Of a DNA stretch of 64,000 bases, positions 13,599-26,678 are shown piece after piece. Source of the DNA: Brasenia schreberi. Its lineage: Eukaryota; Streptophyta; Magnoliopsida; Nymphaeales; Cabombaceae. A model generated the notes under the pieces. That model was given only the letters and a program-made list of their open reading frames with translations. It did not search any database and was not told the DNA's origin. Numbering within the stretch: the stretch's first letter is position 1; each line of letters begins with the position of its first letter. Position numbers and translations under genes: made by a program. The stretch spans positions 3,407,501 to 3,471,500 of the forward strand of contig JAYKKT010000040.1 of the NCBI GenBank assembly GCA_036023115.1, in the 5' to 3' direction.

Positions 13599-13775
13599 CA
13601 GTGGCTGATCTACATCGAACCGAGGTGGGGAGTTCCCTCACCCGAAATTTCGAAAATCAACTGAAAGTCTATAGCCCATGATGTGATCCATGGTTATAAC
13701 ACATGCTTCGCCTCATCCGAAGCCATTCAAGGGACTATTCGCCCCATCCCAAAAGAGTTTTTAGATCCGCCACTG
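13599..13775. mobile_element. hAT-like MITE with 8-bp target duplication
   Basis: The ends are inverted: the left end starts CAGTGGCTGATCTA and the right end in reverse complement starts CAGTGGCGGATCTA, with a second shared GGTGGGG/GATGGGG block inside. Flanks are GATGCCCA (13591-13598) and CATGCCCA (13776-13783), an 8-bp duplication with one mismatch, the length expected for hAT elements. No ORF. A relative without clear ends lies near 40900-41060. Confidence 0.7.
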
Positions 13776-15299
13776 CATGCCCAGTTATACTCCTCCCCCC
13801 CCCGCCCCCGCCAGTTTGAACTTTAGTTGTTAGTGTACTCGAATTCGCTTCCCTTTGTTAAAGGGAAGGACATACTCTTTAGTACTGTATCTTATGAGTC
13901 AACTTATTTCTAATTTCAAAACATATTAATTCTAGCATTAAAAACTTGCTATTTCGGGTCGAATTCCTGAACCATTTTCTGGATTCACATGAAAAACTTT
14001 GACAGCATTTCAAAAGATTTTCTGGAGTGCTGACCTTCTATTTGTAGGAGATTTTCACCGCCAACATATCTGCTGCACTTTAAGCAAATCAGGTCGAATT
14101 CGGCCTGGAAGTTAAAATCTTCATAAATGCTAAGGCATTCAACTCTGTGTCTGAACAAGCAATCTGCTAAGCTGAGTTAATGGAGGAAGTTATTTCCATG
14201 ACATGCACATTGCACATACAAGAGAGAGGAGGTTGATCCATCGTAGAAAACGTAAAAGTTTCATAGCGTGAAAATCTTCTGATCTCAATCTCGACAAATA
14301 TTGAGCCCGAAATTCTCATCTTCTGGTCATCAAATAAAAAATGATACACGCAGTAAGTCCAAAGCTATCAGAAGAAGGTACAAGCATATAGTGGTCTCTT
14401 TTTCATTTTCTACGATCGATTGGGAGGCTAAAGCCAAAATGCATGCATCCGGTATCAAACTCATGACTTCAACCTGTCGTCGGAGTTTGGCACCTGCAGA
14501 AGCATCAATCATTCTCCGCAGAGCATTAGATCTCTTAGGCCAGCATCTGCAGGAGGGCTTACAACAGAGAGATCTAAAGAGAACCCAGTGAAAATGTTTT
14601 TTTCTTCATATCTTTCTTCACTCTGCATCTCATTGGTTATATTATCCACCCCCGGGTGTCCGTTCATAGAAGAGAAACCTTTCCGGTGCCTCTTGAGGAA
14701 CCTAACTAGTGTCCCTTCATTCGAACATATCGGCTAGGATTTTTCATAGGGTGAGGGCGAACTGCTTATTCGACCGTTTGAGGTAGGGTGAACTTATAAT
14801 AGTCATGGATTCTATCGTTTCCGGTAACTTTTTTATTGGTTTTCTAAATTTCACACCTCCACCTTTCCTCAATGTGGATTGGCCACTGAGCCAATGTGAA
14901 AGCCAATTGATTGGTTCGTCATGAAGGTTAGAAAAAAAAATCCTTTTTTACTATTATTTTCCGAGCTTTTCACAAGTAAGGTTTTAAGAGAGAGCACGCA
15001 GGCATAGGCGGAAACCATACGTGTTGATCCAACAAGAACATGAAGCAGGATATCTAGGATATGAGATTATTTATGCATGGAAATATGCCGTACGGAGAAG
15101 GGCTGCATGTGTAACACAATATATATTCATTCTCGACCCTAAATTCGAGGAAAATGTTACAGATATAAGATTAAACATATACGTTATAAAAAAAAATGAA
15201 AAACAACTTATAATAGAAAGCACAGATGAAAATTAAGAAGATGAAGTCGTAATATCTCTATAAATACGGTAAAGAAGAAGATCGATCCAGGGAGGCAAG

Positions 15300-18200
15300 T
15301 AGAAAAATATTTTCTAGAAAGGTCATATATGGGAAACCTTGTAAAACAATCAAACTTCTCCTTCTCCCAATCTCAAAGAGGCGAGCACCCTGTTTCTACA
15401 AGATCCCAGTTCCACTGCATCACCAGCATTTTAGGCAGACATTGGTATCAAGGCCTAGTTCATATGAAACCTACAAAACACATAACAATATCATATATAT
15501 AAAAAGCAGGAAAAAAATAAACACTTAAAAGGCAAGAGAATAGAAGAACAGAGCGGCAAAGACGCCCAATGGCAAGAGCCCAAAAGAGTAGAGAGGCAGA
15601 AACGTCTCCTAATAGATCAAAGAGGGAGAGATGCTCAAAAGCGAGAGGTCAGAAGAGTAGAGAAGCATAGACGCCCAGTGGCCAGAAGAGCATAGAGACA
15701 GAAACACCCAAAAATAAAGGAGACTCAAAAGCAAAGAGGTGAGGTCAATGCAAACCAATGGAGTGACACCCTTCTTTTCCCCCCTCTCTCTCTCCCATCG
15801 CCTTCCTCCTCTCTCTTTCCCTCCCTCTTTTCTCTCTCTCTCTCTCTCTCTCCTTGAAAAATCTCAAAAAATCACTCAACGATTTTTCAAAACCCACAGG
15901 CGGCAAAACAATGAACCCCAGTTTCTAGGAAAACGCCTCGAGCAGTGGGTTGAAAAGTTCATTTTGCCCCTGACATTTTAAAAAAAAATTAATTATTCAT
16001 GGGACGAAATTACAAAAAAGAAGAGACATTTTTAAGTAAAAAGATAATTTTGCCCTAAACAAACGAAAAGACAAAACAATCTTTTGTCAATTTTTGAAAC
16101 TTACGAAATATCGACATGTGAAATTACATGTTTGCCTAGAACGAATGAAATTTCATAGTTTTGCCACTATATAAAAAGATAGTACTACCAATGTCTTGTA
16201 GAAAAGTTACAAAAATGGTTGAAGAGCACAATTACGATCCTACTCTCGATCAATCACGAATTTTACAAAAAAATTAGGTGCCATTTTACTATTCAGTTCC
16301 GGGTGTTTTTTGAAATATTACAAAACCGAACATAAGGGTAAATTTTCTAGTTTGTCTTTTACGTTTTTGAGAAATTACAATGACACGAAATAAAAGAAAT
16401 ATTATCGTTTTGTTCCTAGATTGGTTCTGAAATAACAAAATAAAGTTAAGAGTGTTTTTAAATTGGTACCTAAGTATCAATTGAAATTACTCTCAGGTGC
16501 TTTGAGATATTTTTAGTTTAGTACCTAAATATTTTATAAATGTTACTATTTGTTATCTAATATATGTGGATGGTTGTTTTACCTTTTCTTTATACCATCT
16601 TATTGTTAATTTTTGCTAAACAAATTAAAATAATTTCTAAGATTAATGTATCAGAGCTGACAAAAATAGAAAAACTCAATGGCCTAAATTTCCAAGTGTG
16701 AAAAAGATGTATCTCGTTAGCACTTATACTTAAAGGTGTAAATTATGTTCTAAAGTATATAATTCTACTTCCACAACCTACTCTAACTGCAACTGAAGAA
16801 GAAAATAAAGTATACAAAATGTTCCTTAGAGATGATACCATAACAAGAATTATAATAGTAACTTATATGGATGATGATTTCATTAGGGTATTTGAAGAAT
16901 ACGAGACTGCAAAAGAGTTATTTGATTCTATAACAGCTAAATATGATATTACAACTAATCTACATGTTATGTTATTACTACAAAAGTACAACTACAAAAA
17001 AAAAAGTGATAGTATAGTAAAACATGTAAACCAAATGTTGATAATGGAAAGAGACTTTGCTGTAGCAAAATCGGTCATCCCCGAGACTATGCAAATATCA
17101 ATTATCATGAACAACCTTTTCCCTTCATGAAATATGGTTGCCACAACCTTGAGATTAGGAGTTGAAAAATACATTTCTCAGTTACTCCTTAAACTAGCCA
17201 TTGAACAAGAACACATGAATAAAAATAAGAAGTATAAGTTGTTAGCAACTCAAGAAGAGATTGGAAGGGTAGCCTTCTCAAGATTGTTCGATGATGTACT
17301 TATATATCTTAACACATAAATCTGAGGCACTTGAAATATTTAAAGAATATAAGTAAGAAGTTCAAAACCAGCTAGATCATAAAATCAAAGTCTTATATCA
17401 GATTGAGGATGGTAGTACACCTTTACAAAAATTTTAAAATTTTGCAAAGACTGGCATTGTAAAGCAAAATACAATGCCCATGACACCTCAACATAATAGT
17501 ATAGGAGAAAAATATAATAGGACCTTACTAAATATGACAAGGTCTATATTAATAGACGGATCTCTAACAAAAGTATTTTGGAGAGAAATAGTAAGTACAA
17601 TTGTGTATATTCTAAATAGAATACCATGTAAAATTGTATTCTCTATACCATATGAGATATTGTTTAAGAGAAAACCAAGCTTAGGTCACCTTAGGAGGTG
17701 TATATCTATCGTTCATATAAAGATCCTTAATTAGTCTAGAGATAAGTTAGACAGTAAGTCCTTCAAATGTATATTTATTAAATATCTTAAAAGAATCTAA
17801 GAGATCAGTTTTATCATAAGGATTATGGACTCATAGAGAGCAAAGATGTTGAATTCCTAGAAGATACTAAGATTAATATTCTTAAAAATGAAGCTAATTA
17901 TGTTGACGATCAAATAGATATAGATCAATAATCTTTTGAACCCATATATGTTCTTTCTTAACAAACCAAAACTTTAAGTGAACATAACACTGTCTTACTT
18001 AAAGGATTATCGTACTTAGCTTGGAGAGCTTGGTTGCAAAGAGTTTTATGCAAAATAAGATAATAAATTATTTTGAGATATATTCTCCTATTGCGAAATT
18101 TTCATTCACAAGAATAATCTTGGCGATATCAGCATATTATGATTTTGAATTTATATTAATTAGATATAAAATTTGTTTTTTTAAATGGAGATTTAGATGA

Positions 18201-18880
18201 AATCATATATATGCACCAGTCTCAAGGATAGAGACTTAAAGGACAAAAAGATAAAGTATATAGGTTGAAAAAATCCCTATATGGCCTCAACCAATCACCT
18301 AATCAATGGTATTGGACATTTAAAAATGTCATTCTGAAGCTTGGATTTGTGGCTAATGAACTTGACCACTGTGTATATATATGGAACAGTGGAATTCATT
18401 TTGTCTTCTTATTGTTATATGCAGATGACAAATTGTTGACTGAAAATGACAATGAGATGGTTGTCAAAACAAAGTCACAGTTAAACTCAAGGTTTTAAAT
18501 GAAGGATATGGGGAAGCATCCTATAATCTAAGTATAAAGATTTTTTGACACACGAAATCTAAACTCTTGTGCTTAAGTGAAGAGAGACATATTGATTATA
18601 TCTTCGAGAAATTTAAAATGGTATGCAATTATGCATCTACACCTATTACAAAAAGGGTCAAATTAAGTAAGGTTGATTGTCTCGGTAAAGGAAATAATAA
18701 GTATTTACTCTCTATAAATATTTTAGACAAGAATTATCACAAATAGAGAATTTTTTCTTGAAAAAGCCGTCTTTGGGAAATAGTATAAAGCAATCCAACC
18801 TCTTCCTTCTCACGATATCAGAGAGGCGAGCACCATGTTTCTACAAACACCATAAAGACATTAACCAGCCAAAGTTTTGC
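15300..18880 (+). mobile_element. Wrecked Ty1-copia retrotransposon
   Basis: About 100 bp at 15298-15400 match 18742-18842 as a direct repeat (shared GAGGCGAGCACC and TGTTTCTACAA), taken as LTR remnants. TTGGTATCAAGGCC at 15443-15456 fits an initiator-tRNA-Met primer site just after the first repeat. Inside, in copia order, are a gag-like block (about 16650-17310, ETAKELFDSITAKYD), integrase (about 17320-17735, with KSEALEIFKEYK-like text, TPQHNSIGEKYNRTLL and VYILNRIP) and reverse transcriptase (about 18040-18700, KSLYGLNQSPNQWY and LLLYADD). Protease and RNase H were not found. Frameshifts and stops throughout make it dead. Confidence 0.85.
15540..15730. repeat. Degenerate purine-rich minisatellite
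   Basis: Four or five imperfect units built on AGAGTAGAGAGGCAGAAACG and CCCAATGGCAAGAG-like words lie between the copia primer site and gag. A CT-rich stretch follows (about 15780-15852). Confidence 0.6.
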
Positions 18881-18993
18881 CCACTTATGCTGAACAGCCA
18901 TATAATGTCTAACATTTCAAACAGCCCAAAGTGTGAGAAATATAGGAAAACCGCATTGTTCCGAAACAAACACAAGAAACCACAAAAAGCAAT

Positions 18994-18994
18994 T

Positions 18995-19036
<42 letters not shown>

Positions 19037-19038
19037 AG
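18994..19038. repeat. (TA)n(GATA)n(GA)n microsatellite
   Basis: TA run, four GATA units and a GA run immediately downstream of the copia remnant. From here to 19856 no gene is seen. Confidence 0.95.
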
Positions 19039-19856
19039 GATTGATTGATTACAGGACAAAGAAAAAGAAAACTACAAACTCAATGAATTTTGACAGAGCG
19101 CTCAGTGATTCATAACAAAGAAGAAAACTACAAACTCAAATGAATTTTGGCAGTGAGCTTCGGGATTCATTACTTCCCTTTTGTATTCCTTCAATGTGAA
19201 CCGTGGTCCCATATTTCCTCCTCCCCCTTATATCCAACCTGAAACACCTCACTATCCGCACAAAGTCTCGCCAGATTAAAACCAAAACCAAGATCAACGC
19301 GAAGCTCGAACTATGGGTTTGGATTCTTAGTCGCCATTGTGCTCGGTTCAGATATGAATCGACTTGGTTTGGTCATATGGTAATCGAGTCAAAGCGACCG
19401 GCAACTCGGGTCAAGATCAAGACACTAGGATTTTGTATTATGCTCCAGCCAACTTATCTCGATTTGGTCCCGAAAACCTTGAACAACTGTTCATTTCTAA
19501 GACCCACAAGGCCAGCAAACTAGTAGGACCATTGATATTGTCACCGTTCATGCAGATATCTGAGATAAGACGGGATATTAGCATTGTGGTGCATTCCTGA
19601 TTATCTCATTTTGGATTGAACAAGAGGAAGAAGAAGACGAAATCCACCCGTATCATTAACATATAACAAAACCAATATACATCAGAGTTTAGTTAGAACC
19701 CCAGTCACATAGACTCTTCACCTTTCCGGTATCGTGTCTTGTAGGACACGGTACAAAATAGAGACCACCTCGTGTTGTTCTCAACGTGTCTCGGTGATGC
19801 GGAAAACTATGACTAACACCAGAAAACGAAAGAAAATAGAAAGAGAAGCACACTCA

Positions 19857-21110
19857 CTAAGCCAGCGGAATGCCAGGGTTGAAACTCCGGCAAGCCGATA
19901 GAGGCTTCTGGCGAGCACCCTGGCAGAAGAAGAACACACCCGGACACCGGAAAAGGCAATTGTCGCCGAGGCTGACGGTGACGTCCCCATCTTTTAAGCC
20001 AAGAAGTCCCGTAGGAATCGCCCCGAAAAGGTAGTTTCCGGCGAGCAGCAGCCTCGCAAAGGGCTGAGCTCCAGTCGTCGTCAGCACTCTCTCTGCGTAC
20101 GATGGCGGAATCATCCCTGTTAACAGATTGTTCTCCAGAGATACAGCCGATAGTTTGGGCATCATGGCGAGAAACAAAGGAAGGAGTCCCACCAGCCGAT
20201 TGTTCTTCAAATCCAAGGCTACCAACTCGCTCTTGGTTCCGAAACTCGGCGGTGGCATGATTCCCCAGAAATCGTTGTAAGAGAGAGTGAGTTGCTGCAA
20301 AGATGGATGCTCGAAGGCCTCCGCCGGAACCCAGCCGGAGAGCCCGTTATGGCTGAAATCCATTACTTGCAAGTACGGCAACCCTCCAATGGTCCACGGA
20401 ATATTGCCTTCTAAATAATTGTTTCGCATTGAAAGCTGTATCAGTGAAGGTGGTAGACTCCCCGGAATCATTCCGGATATCTTATTATCGCTCGCATCCA
20501 GGAAATTGAGGTTTTGTAGAGCACCAAGATCGGGAAACTGGCCTGAAAGATTATTCCCTTGGAGTTCGAGTCTCTGAAGCGAACGCAACCCCGAGAAACT
20601 CGCCGGAACTCCGCCGGAGAGATGGTTATTGTCGAGGTAAAGTTGCTGGAGAGCGACCGTCCGGCCTAACTCCGGGGGAATGCTGCCGGAGAAAGAGTTT
20701 CGGGAGAGCGTCAGGCGTTGGAGATTGGGAAGAATGGCGATGGAAGAAGGAATTGAACCGCGGAAGAAGTTGCCGGATACTTGTAAGTCGGTGAGAAAAG
20801 GGAGATTTCCTACCGCCGGAGAGAGGATTCCGGCGTACCCAGCGGCGTCGAGGTTGATCTCTGTGACCCTTTTCACGCCGGACGGTGATTGTTGGTCGCA
20901 CCGGAATCCGCAGGTGAAGCGTTGTCCGTTGAGATTGTCGCAAGGATCGACGGAGAAATCCCACGAGGAGATGCATGAGCCGCCTCGAAGCGAAGAGGCG
21001 TCGACGGCGTTCTTGATTTGCTTGAGAGATTCTTTATCAGAGGAGAACGTAATGCAATGAGATCTGTGACAAAGGAGGAGGAAGATGACGAAGAGAGTCC
21101 CCATCTTCAT
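19857..21110 (-). CDS. Secreted leucine-rich repeat protein (no kinase)
   Basis: Single open frame of 417 residues, intact. The start is the ATG at 21110: the frame is open further upstream, but that extension begins with GTG and would precede a good signal peptide (MKMGTLFVIFLLLCHRSHC). After the signal comes an N-terminal cap with paired cysteines (DPCDNL, FTCGFRC), then about ten plant-type LRRs (for example LQRLTLSRNSFSGSIPPELG), and a cysteine-containing C-terminal cap (CLFRCPGVFFFC, LSACRSFNPGIP). There is no transmembrane helix and no kinase domain, so it is expected in the apoplast or cell wall and may act by protein or ligand binding. This resembles the stand-alone LRR proteins of plants; the exact subfamily is not identified. 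GC content is clearly higher than in the surrounding repeats. Confidence 0.9.
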   Translation of the reverse strand: MKMGTLFVIFLLLCHRSHCITFSSDKESLKQIKNAVDASSLRGGSCISSWDFSVDPCDNLNGQRFTCGFRCDQQSPSGVKRVTEINLDAAGYAGILSPAVGNLPFLTDLQVSGNFFRGSIPSSIAILPNLQRLTLSRNSFSGSIPPELGRTVALQQLYLDNNHLSGGVPASFSGLRSLQRLELQGNNLSGQFPDLGALQNLNFLDASDNKISGMIPGSLPPSLIQLSMRNNYLEGNIPWTIGGLPYLQVMDFSHNGLSGWVPAEAFEHPSLQQLTLSYNDFWGIMPPPSFGTKSELVALDLKNNRLVGLLPLFLAMMPKLSAVSLENNLLTGMIPPSYAERVLTTTGAQPFARLLLAGNYLFGAIPTGLLGLKDGDVTVSLGDNCLFRCPGVFFFCQGARQKPLSACRSFNPGIPLA

Positions 21111-23843
21111 CGTTCCTCTTTCTGGTTTCCACTCGCCAGAGATTTCCACTCACCAGGGAGACAAAGGGAGAGAGTGAATAGTGAGGAGACAATACGACAG
21201 GGTTTTGCAGATGGCCGATGCCTGCAAATAAAGGAATCACTACTGTTTCAGCAGTCCTCCTCTGAGGATGTTTCTGTCATTTTTCTCTTTGTATATCGTG
21301 CAGCTATTTGTGGCCAAGATGTCAAATCTTTTACTTGGATAATGATATAATCTGAACTAAATTAGATTTTGAAGAATTTAAGCATCTAAATTTCTATATC
21401 TCTAAAGGGATGTGGAGCCAACTAGTGGTTGAGCATTTGCTTCCCTTCATCAAGGTATCGATTTCGAATCTTGTGAATGGAGCAAACCAACGAGTTATGA
21501 GAGAGGATCTTTTGGAGTGTTTTTTATTAAGAAACCATGAGGATAGAGTTTTGGTTTTAGTCTTGGCCAGTTTTATAATCGAGTAAAAAGAAATATTATA
21601 CTGAATACTTCAAAACTTTATTTAACTAAAAAGGAATTTAAGAGTTTCACTCCTTACATGATGGTGATATACTTGAGTGGAAAAAGAGAGGATTTAGAAC
21701 TAATTCTTCATCATCAACTCATGTACAAGTTAATCAAAGAATGTAGCTTTTGTTAGTCTTAAGAAAAATTATCTTTTGGATGAGTTTTGGGGCCAATGCA
21801 ACAGCAAATCCATTGTTGGTTCTCCTTGAGATGAGCCACATGAGTGCTGGCAATGACTCAAAAGCTTCGTGTTCGTGTCCGGGTATATCCATTCATGCAA
21901 TTTCCTACATAAATTAACACAAAAACGATGTTATTTTTCTATCATACAACACATAAACATAAAATAAACTCCAATATCAGCTTTCAACCTTTTTCATGTT
22001 GAATATCCACATTGTGTACATGTAACGTTTTGTGTTCTCTTGCTAACTAAATCAGGTCATGCTTATGTTGGGCTTCAATGAAACAAAGGCTACTCTGGGT
22101 TGTCTTTGGCGTGTCTTGCTTATGACACGAACACGATGTGACATGGTAGGGACACGACCCAAATGCGAACTTGTATCCATTTGTATGATCATAATACACC
22201 CTCTTTTCATATGAGTTAAATTATTTTCCTCTTAGGTTTGAGAAACTCATTATCTAGAAATGATTGTAAGGACTATTTTTGTGTGAAATCCCCAAGGTCC
22301 TTAAGTGGTCCGTGAATCACCTAACCACAGAAACAAACCAAAGAAAGGATGAGCGAAGCATCACCATCACCTTCGACAAGGACACCCACATCGGACATGA
22401 CAATATTATATCATGATATTTGAACCATTTACTCCCTCACTTTTACTGTCGTGCATATTGTTCGAGAAAACTTAATTTAATTAATAAGCTTGTTAATCAT
22501 ACCATTATTTATACACGATTCTCCAAGTCTTTTTTTTTGTGTATCTTTGTTTTGTTGCAACTTGTGTGTGTGTGTGTGTGTGTTATTAGTTTGTTAGAGA
22601 ACCAAGATCAATTAAGCTAGAATTGGTAAATGAACCAAGTTGCTCGTGAATCGGGTCAATGCAGCTTGTGGTGATTTTTCAATGTTTTGTTTGTAAAAAA
22701 TACAAATTGATTTGTTAAGCTTTATGAGTTGAAAGTGAATATTGTTGTTCCGCTTTGCTTGTCTTTTATCGGTTCAAATCGGCTTAAGGTGGGTTCGGTT
22801 ATGATTTCAAGTTTTGATTTACCCAAAACCGGATATGTTTGGGTGGACATGATATAAGTAAATAACCCAATTTTCCAATTTACAACAAAATAGTATAAGC
22901 ACCTAAAATTTTTACTAAAAAAGTAAATCTTCTAATAAGAATTACTTGTCAAAAGTTATGTTTCAAACTTCGACGATAAATCGTGTTCAGCTCATTTATC
23001 TCAGATCGTGTTCGGGTAAGTTCACGTAAACAATATTTTAAATTGATGAATGAGCCACAAACGATCTTTGTTTGGTTTACTCCCGTCTTCCAACCCTTGC
23101 TAAATCCCTTCTTGTTTCTTTTAGCCACACTCGCCTGCAACTCGATTCAAAGATTAGTAGGAGTATCCAAAGATTGCAACGGTTAAGAAGCGACTTAAAT
23201 TCCTTAATGAAGTGAGGAATCTTCAGTATCAAATGAAGAGATGTGTTAGTTTATTATGCTGATTCAAATATTAAAAAATTATGGTATTGATTTTAATATT
23301 TTAAATGTTAATTAAAGACTCAAGTTACACGAATTGTTTTGGACGTGGATTCCACGTCAGCCGGTGAGGTGGGACCATCAGGTACGTAGAACCAAGCATA
23401 AAACAACACGTTGATGCTAGTGTAAGATTTGCATGCATGATTTGAGACAGGGAATGGCTATTCAGTAATTTCTTCATTGGCGTAGGGGTAATGTAGACAG
23501 CACATAGAGAACAAGCATGGTTTGGTGGGGCTGGTGAACACGAGGGGCTCATGTTCGGCTCGGTTCTAACAAGAGCTAGCTTGTGTTCGTATATTTACCT
23601 ACAATTTGTATTTGAACATATTCAACTCGTTTCAACTTGTTTTGAGCTCGTAGTTGAGCTCACTAGAACTCATGTTTGTGTTTGTTTTAGAAACAATGTC
23701 TTCATACTGTATAGAGAATTGAGTTTGTCCAAGATCGAACCAGTAAAGCGAAGGTTTAAGTTTAGATTGAGCCGAAAAACTTGTCTTGTGCTCTATTCGA
23801 AGATTGATTGATTTTTTATTTTGATGGAGTTTGATTTTGTACC

Positions 23844-23923
23844 ATGGCACACGATAGGGATCTGTGGAAACAAAGAATCCATGTAGCCGACCCCGTCTAG
23901 TATGAGAAAAGGCGTAGTTGTTG
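23844..23923 (+). mobile_element. 5'-truncated RTE LINE (80 bp) with 13-bp target duplication
   Basis: Matches the last 80 or so bp of the LINE at 50607-53892 almost exactly (ATGGCACACGATAGGGATCT through GACCCCGTCTAGTATG and a short TTG tail). It is flanked by the identical 13-mer TTGATTTTGTACC at 23831-23843 and 23924-23936. High identity suggests a fairly recent insertion. Confidence 0.92.
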
Positions 23924-24051
23924 TTGATTTTGTACCGTGCTAACAATTAACTCTAATATCGTTGGTTTCAAGCTTGGATGAGAAAGGAAGAGGATTGTGT
24001 TTGGTTTCTCGCATCTAGTGTAAAAGTTTTTTTGCACCATCTTTTTTTCAC

Positions 24052-24142
24052 AATGGAGAGGCCAAAGCTGCATGTGAACCTAGGTATTGAACTCATGACC
24101 TGAAACTTGTGAGTCGTCTCCAAGCCACCTGGGCTATTATTG
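24052..24142 (-). repeat. tRNA-type SINE
   Basis: Read on the minus strand: a head with CCCAGGTGGCTTGGAG, a box-B-like GAGTTCAATACC, then CTTTGGCCTCTCCATTGTG. It shares this 3' block with the copy at 38699-38822. Confidence 0.6.
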
Positions 24143-25169
24143 CTTATCGTTGGGTACCCCTTTCCACTTTAATCATTAACATAAGAGAGATTTCCATTAA
24201 TCGTGTCATCTACATGTAACAACCATTGATCTTAACATTCAAAGTTATTATTTATAATGTGTATTAATTTTAACTTGTATGCTATGTTTTCCAATTGAAA
24301 TGTCAAACTTTTAATATGTTAGGGTGCATGCTAAACTTGCTTAATTGTGGTGCATTTTCAACAATGTGAAGAGGTTAGAAGTTAGAACCTTTTGCAAAAA
24401 TCATTTGATTTTAATGGTTTTTTTAGAATTTTAAGATATATATATATATACACAAGTATAAATAGTGATTGGATTTTGTCCATGTTCATATTTGAGGTGA
24501 CATGAATGTAATAAAAATATGTTTCATACTTTTTAAAGCTCTTTAAAATTTTGAAATATATAAGTGAGCATGTAAGAGGTAAACACGATCCAATTTTGAA
24601 TGTCTACCAAAGGTAAAACCGAGATCCAGATAATGCATGGATTCACTTGATTTAACGTGAACACGAAATTATAAACACATATATCAAACGTGAACCGAGA
24701 ACTTGACATGAACATAACTTACCAAAGTGACATTAAATATCCAGTCCCGTTCTGTTTCGCTTGTTTCTAACACGAATACAAACCCAAACACAAAATCACC
24801 ACCCCGTGGCAGAACTTTCTCGCCAATGCTGATAGTCTGGGATCTATTTTCCCAGTACCTAAAAGAAAGAAAAGGATAAAGAGTAAATATAAGTGCGAAG
24901 ACTGCAAAGTAAGAAATGATTTCACGGTTGACTGACTTGTTTCTTACCGGGTTGTCAAATGTGATTAATGAAAGGAAAAGGATACCGTTGGTGATGAGAG
25001 AGAGAGGCACATAATAGATTCTCTGCTTTTCAAATTGGGTGGATGAGATGCACCCATTTTTCAGAGTTGAGATCAAAATGCTTCGGAATTGTTGCTTTTC
25101 TTGGGTTGCTTGCTTTCTCCACCGAGAACTGACATCTGACTTTCTTCGTACATCCTCACGTTTACTTGT

Positions 25170-25170
25170 T

Positions 25171-25213
<43 letters not shown>
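25170..25213. repeat. Compound (TA)n(GA)n microsatellite
   Basis: TA run passing into GA run at about 25192, the same order as at the left edge of the MITE at 45884. Confidence 0.95.
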
Positions 25214-26554
25214 GGAGATCATGTTTCTCTTCGTTAGAAGTTATGAGTTTAGCACTCTTTGCACACAAAAGAGTAGAATATTGCTTTGTTTTATTGTACA
25301 TTTATCATAAGAAAATATTCAATACTCGATCATCTTCAATGAATCACGTGATTTTACAGAGTTTTACCCTTTCAACCACTACCTATTGCTTTCCATCACC
25401 GTTGTGTTAAACCCCTTTTTACTTCTTAAAACCATTGTTGTCACCTTTAAAACCACTTAAAAATACTATAAAAGAATCACAAAAATACTTATATATAAAT
25501 ATTTAGTTTTTTATATGATTTTGATGATAGTAACGATTGTTTTTGCGAGTAAAAAATGATTTCGGGTAGTGAAAAAGTACTGAAAAACAGCACAGACAAA
25601 ATTACTGTCAAAGAAGACATGATAACTCGAACGGCATGACACTGAAAATGGCAGAGACACGAAATTACTGTCAAAGAAGACATGATAACCCGATATGAAT
25701 ATGCCTAAAAGGTCCGCGAGTGACCACCATTTAAACTATGACAAGGAAAATCAGGTCATGTTCCTCTCACCTGTTTCAAAGCAAAAAGAAATTTTAACAC
25801 ACGAACCCAACCCGAGTTCGGATTATGACACGAAGGCAAATCTTCTCACTGTTTTTGGACGATTATGAAGAAATCCTCGGGTTTCGCCTTTTAGGGTGAT
25901 GTCGCTTGTTCACTGGATATGGAATACAGCTCGTGCCCCACTGATCCGCCCTCGACTAGTTTTGGCATTTTTTTATTCTTTAAAAAAGGTCGAAAAGAAA
26001 GATCTTGTCATTTTTTATTTCTCAAATGAAAAGAATAGTTCCAGATTTTGTGGTCAACAATGATATCATGTTCCTCTTTGAAGCATCACCCAGCTTAACT
26101 AAGATTTTCTTCTATTATTTATTGTTGTTGTTGACGAAGGGGTTTGTTTTATTTACAATTTTTGACTCTTTGGCTTCATTAGGATGTAAGTTTGCCGGAC
26201 TGCTTACAAGCTACTACACATCGAATCTATGATAACTCGAATCCAACATGGTGGTGGTGTGTTCGAGCAGATAAATAGAAGCTGAGCACGCGGGCACACA
26301 TACATACATACATATATATAATATGATATGATAGGGGTCTTTTCGGATGACATGCTTCTAAATGATGCTCCTTTCATGTAAAATTATCAATGGTCAAGAT
26401 TGCCGAAAAAAAAAGAAAAGAAATGTTTTGGTACTTATCATTGTACTATTATACTACAATTATTTTTCAATTTTGGCATCATTGTGCAGGACTTTGCACC
26501 CTCACTATTTGAGAGGGCTCTATTCTCTCTCTCATATAATGTGAGACAACCCTA

Positions 26555-26574
26555 TTCTCTCTCTCTCTCTCTCA

Positions 26575-26665
<91 letters not shown>
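26555..26665. repeat. Long (CT)n(AT)n microsatellite
   Basis: A short CT run followed by about 88 bp of pure AT, the longest simple repeat in the window. It abuts the MITE that begins near 26679. Confidence 0.95.
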
Positions 26666-26668
<3 letters not shown>

Positions 26669-26678
26669 GAACATGTGT

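Larger units (their letters stand above)
6900..15290. other. Gene-poor intergenic block
   Basis: No gene could be supported. The block holds MITEs, tRNA-type SINE pieces, several long compound microsatellites and fragments beginning GTGGCGGATCTA (for example 11114 and 12747) that resemble the end of the element at 13599-13775. The ORFs here lack family motifs, and several exist only because a microsatellite is open in every frame. Confidence 0.7.

Noticed and set aside
20626..21060. ORFs on both strands overlapping the LRR gene
   Set aside because: Arg/Pro/Ser-rich frame-shifted readings of the GC-rich LRR exon.
19857..21149. Longer N-terminus for the LRR protein
   Set aside because: The upstream extension starts with GTG, not ATG, and would bury the signal peptide.
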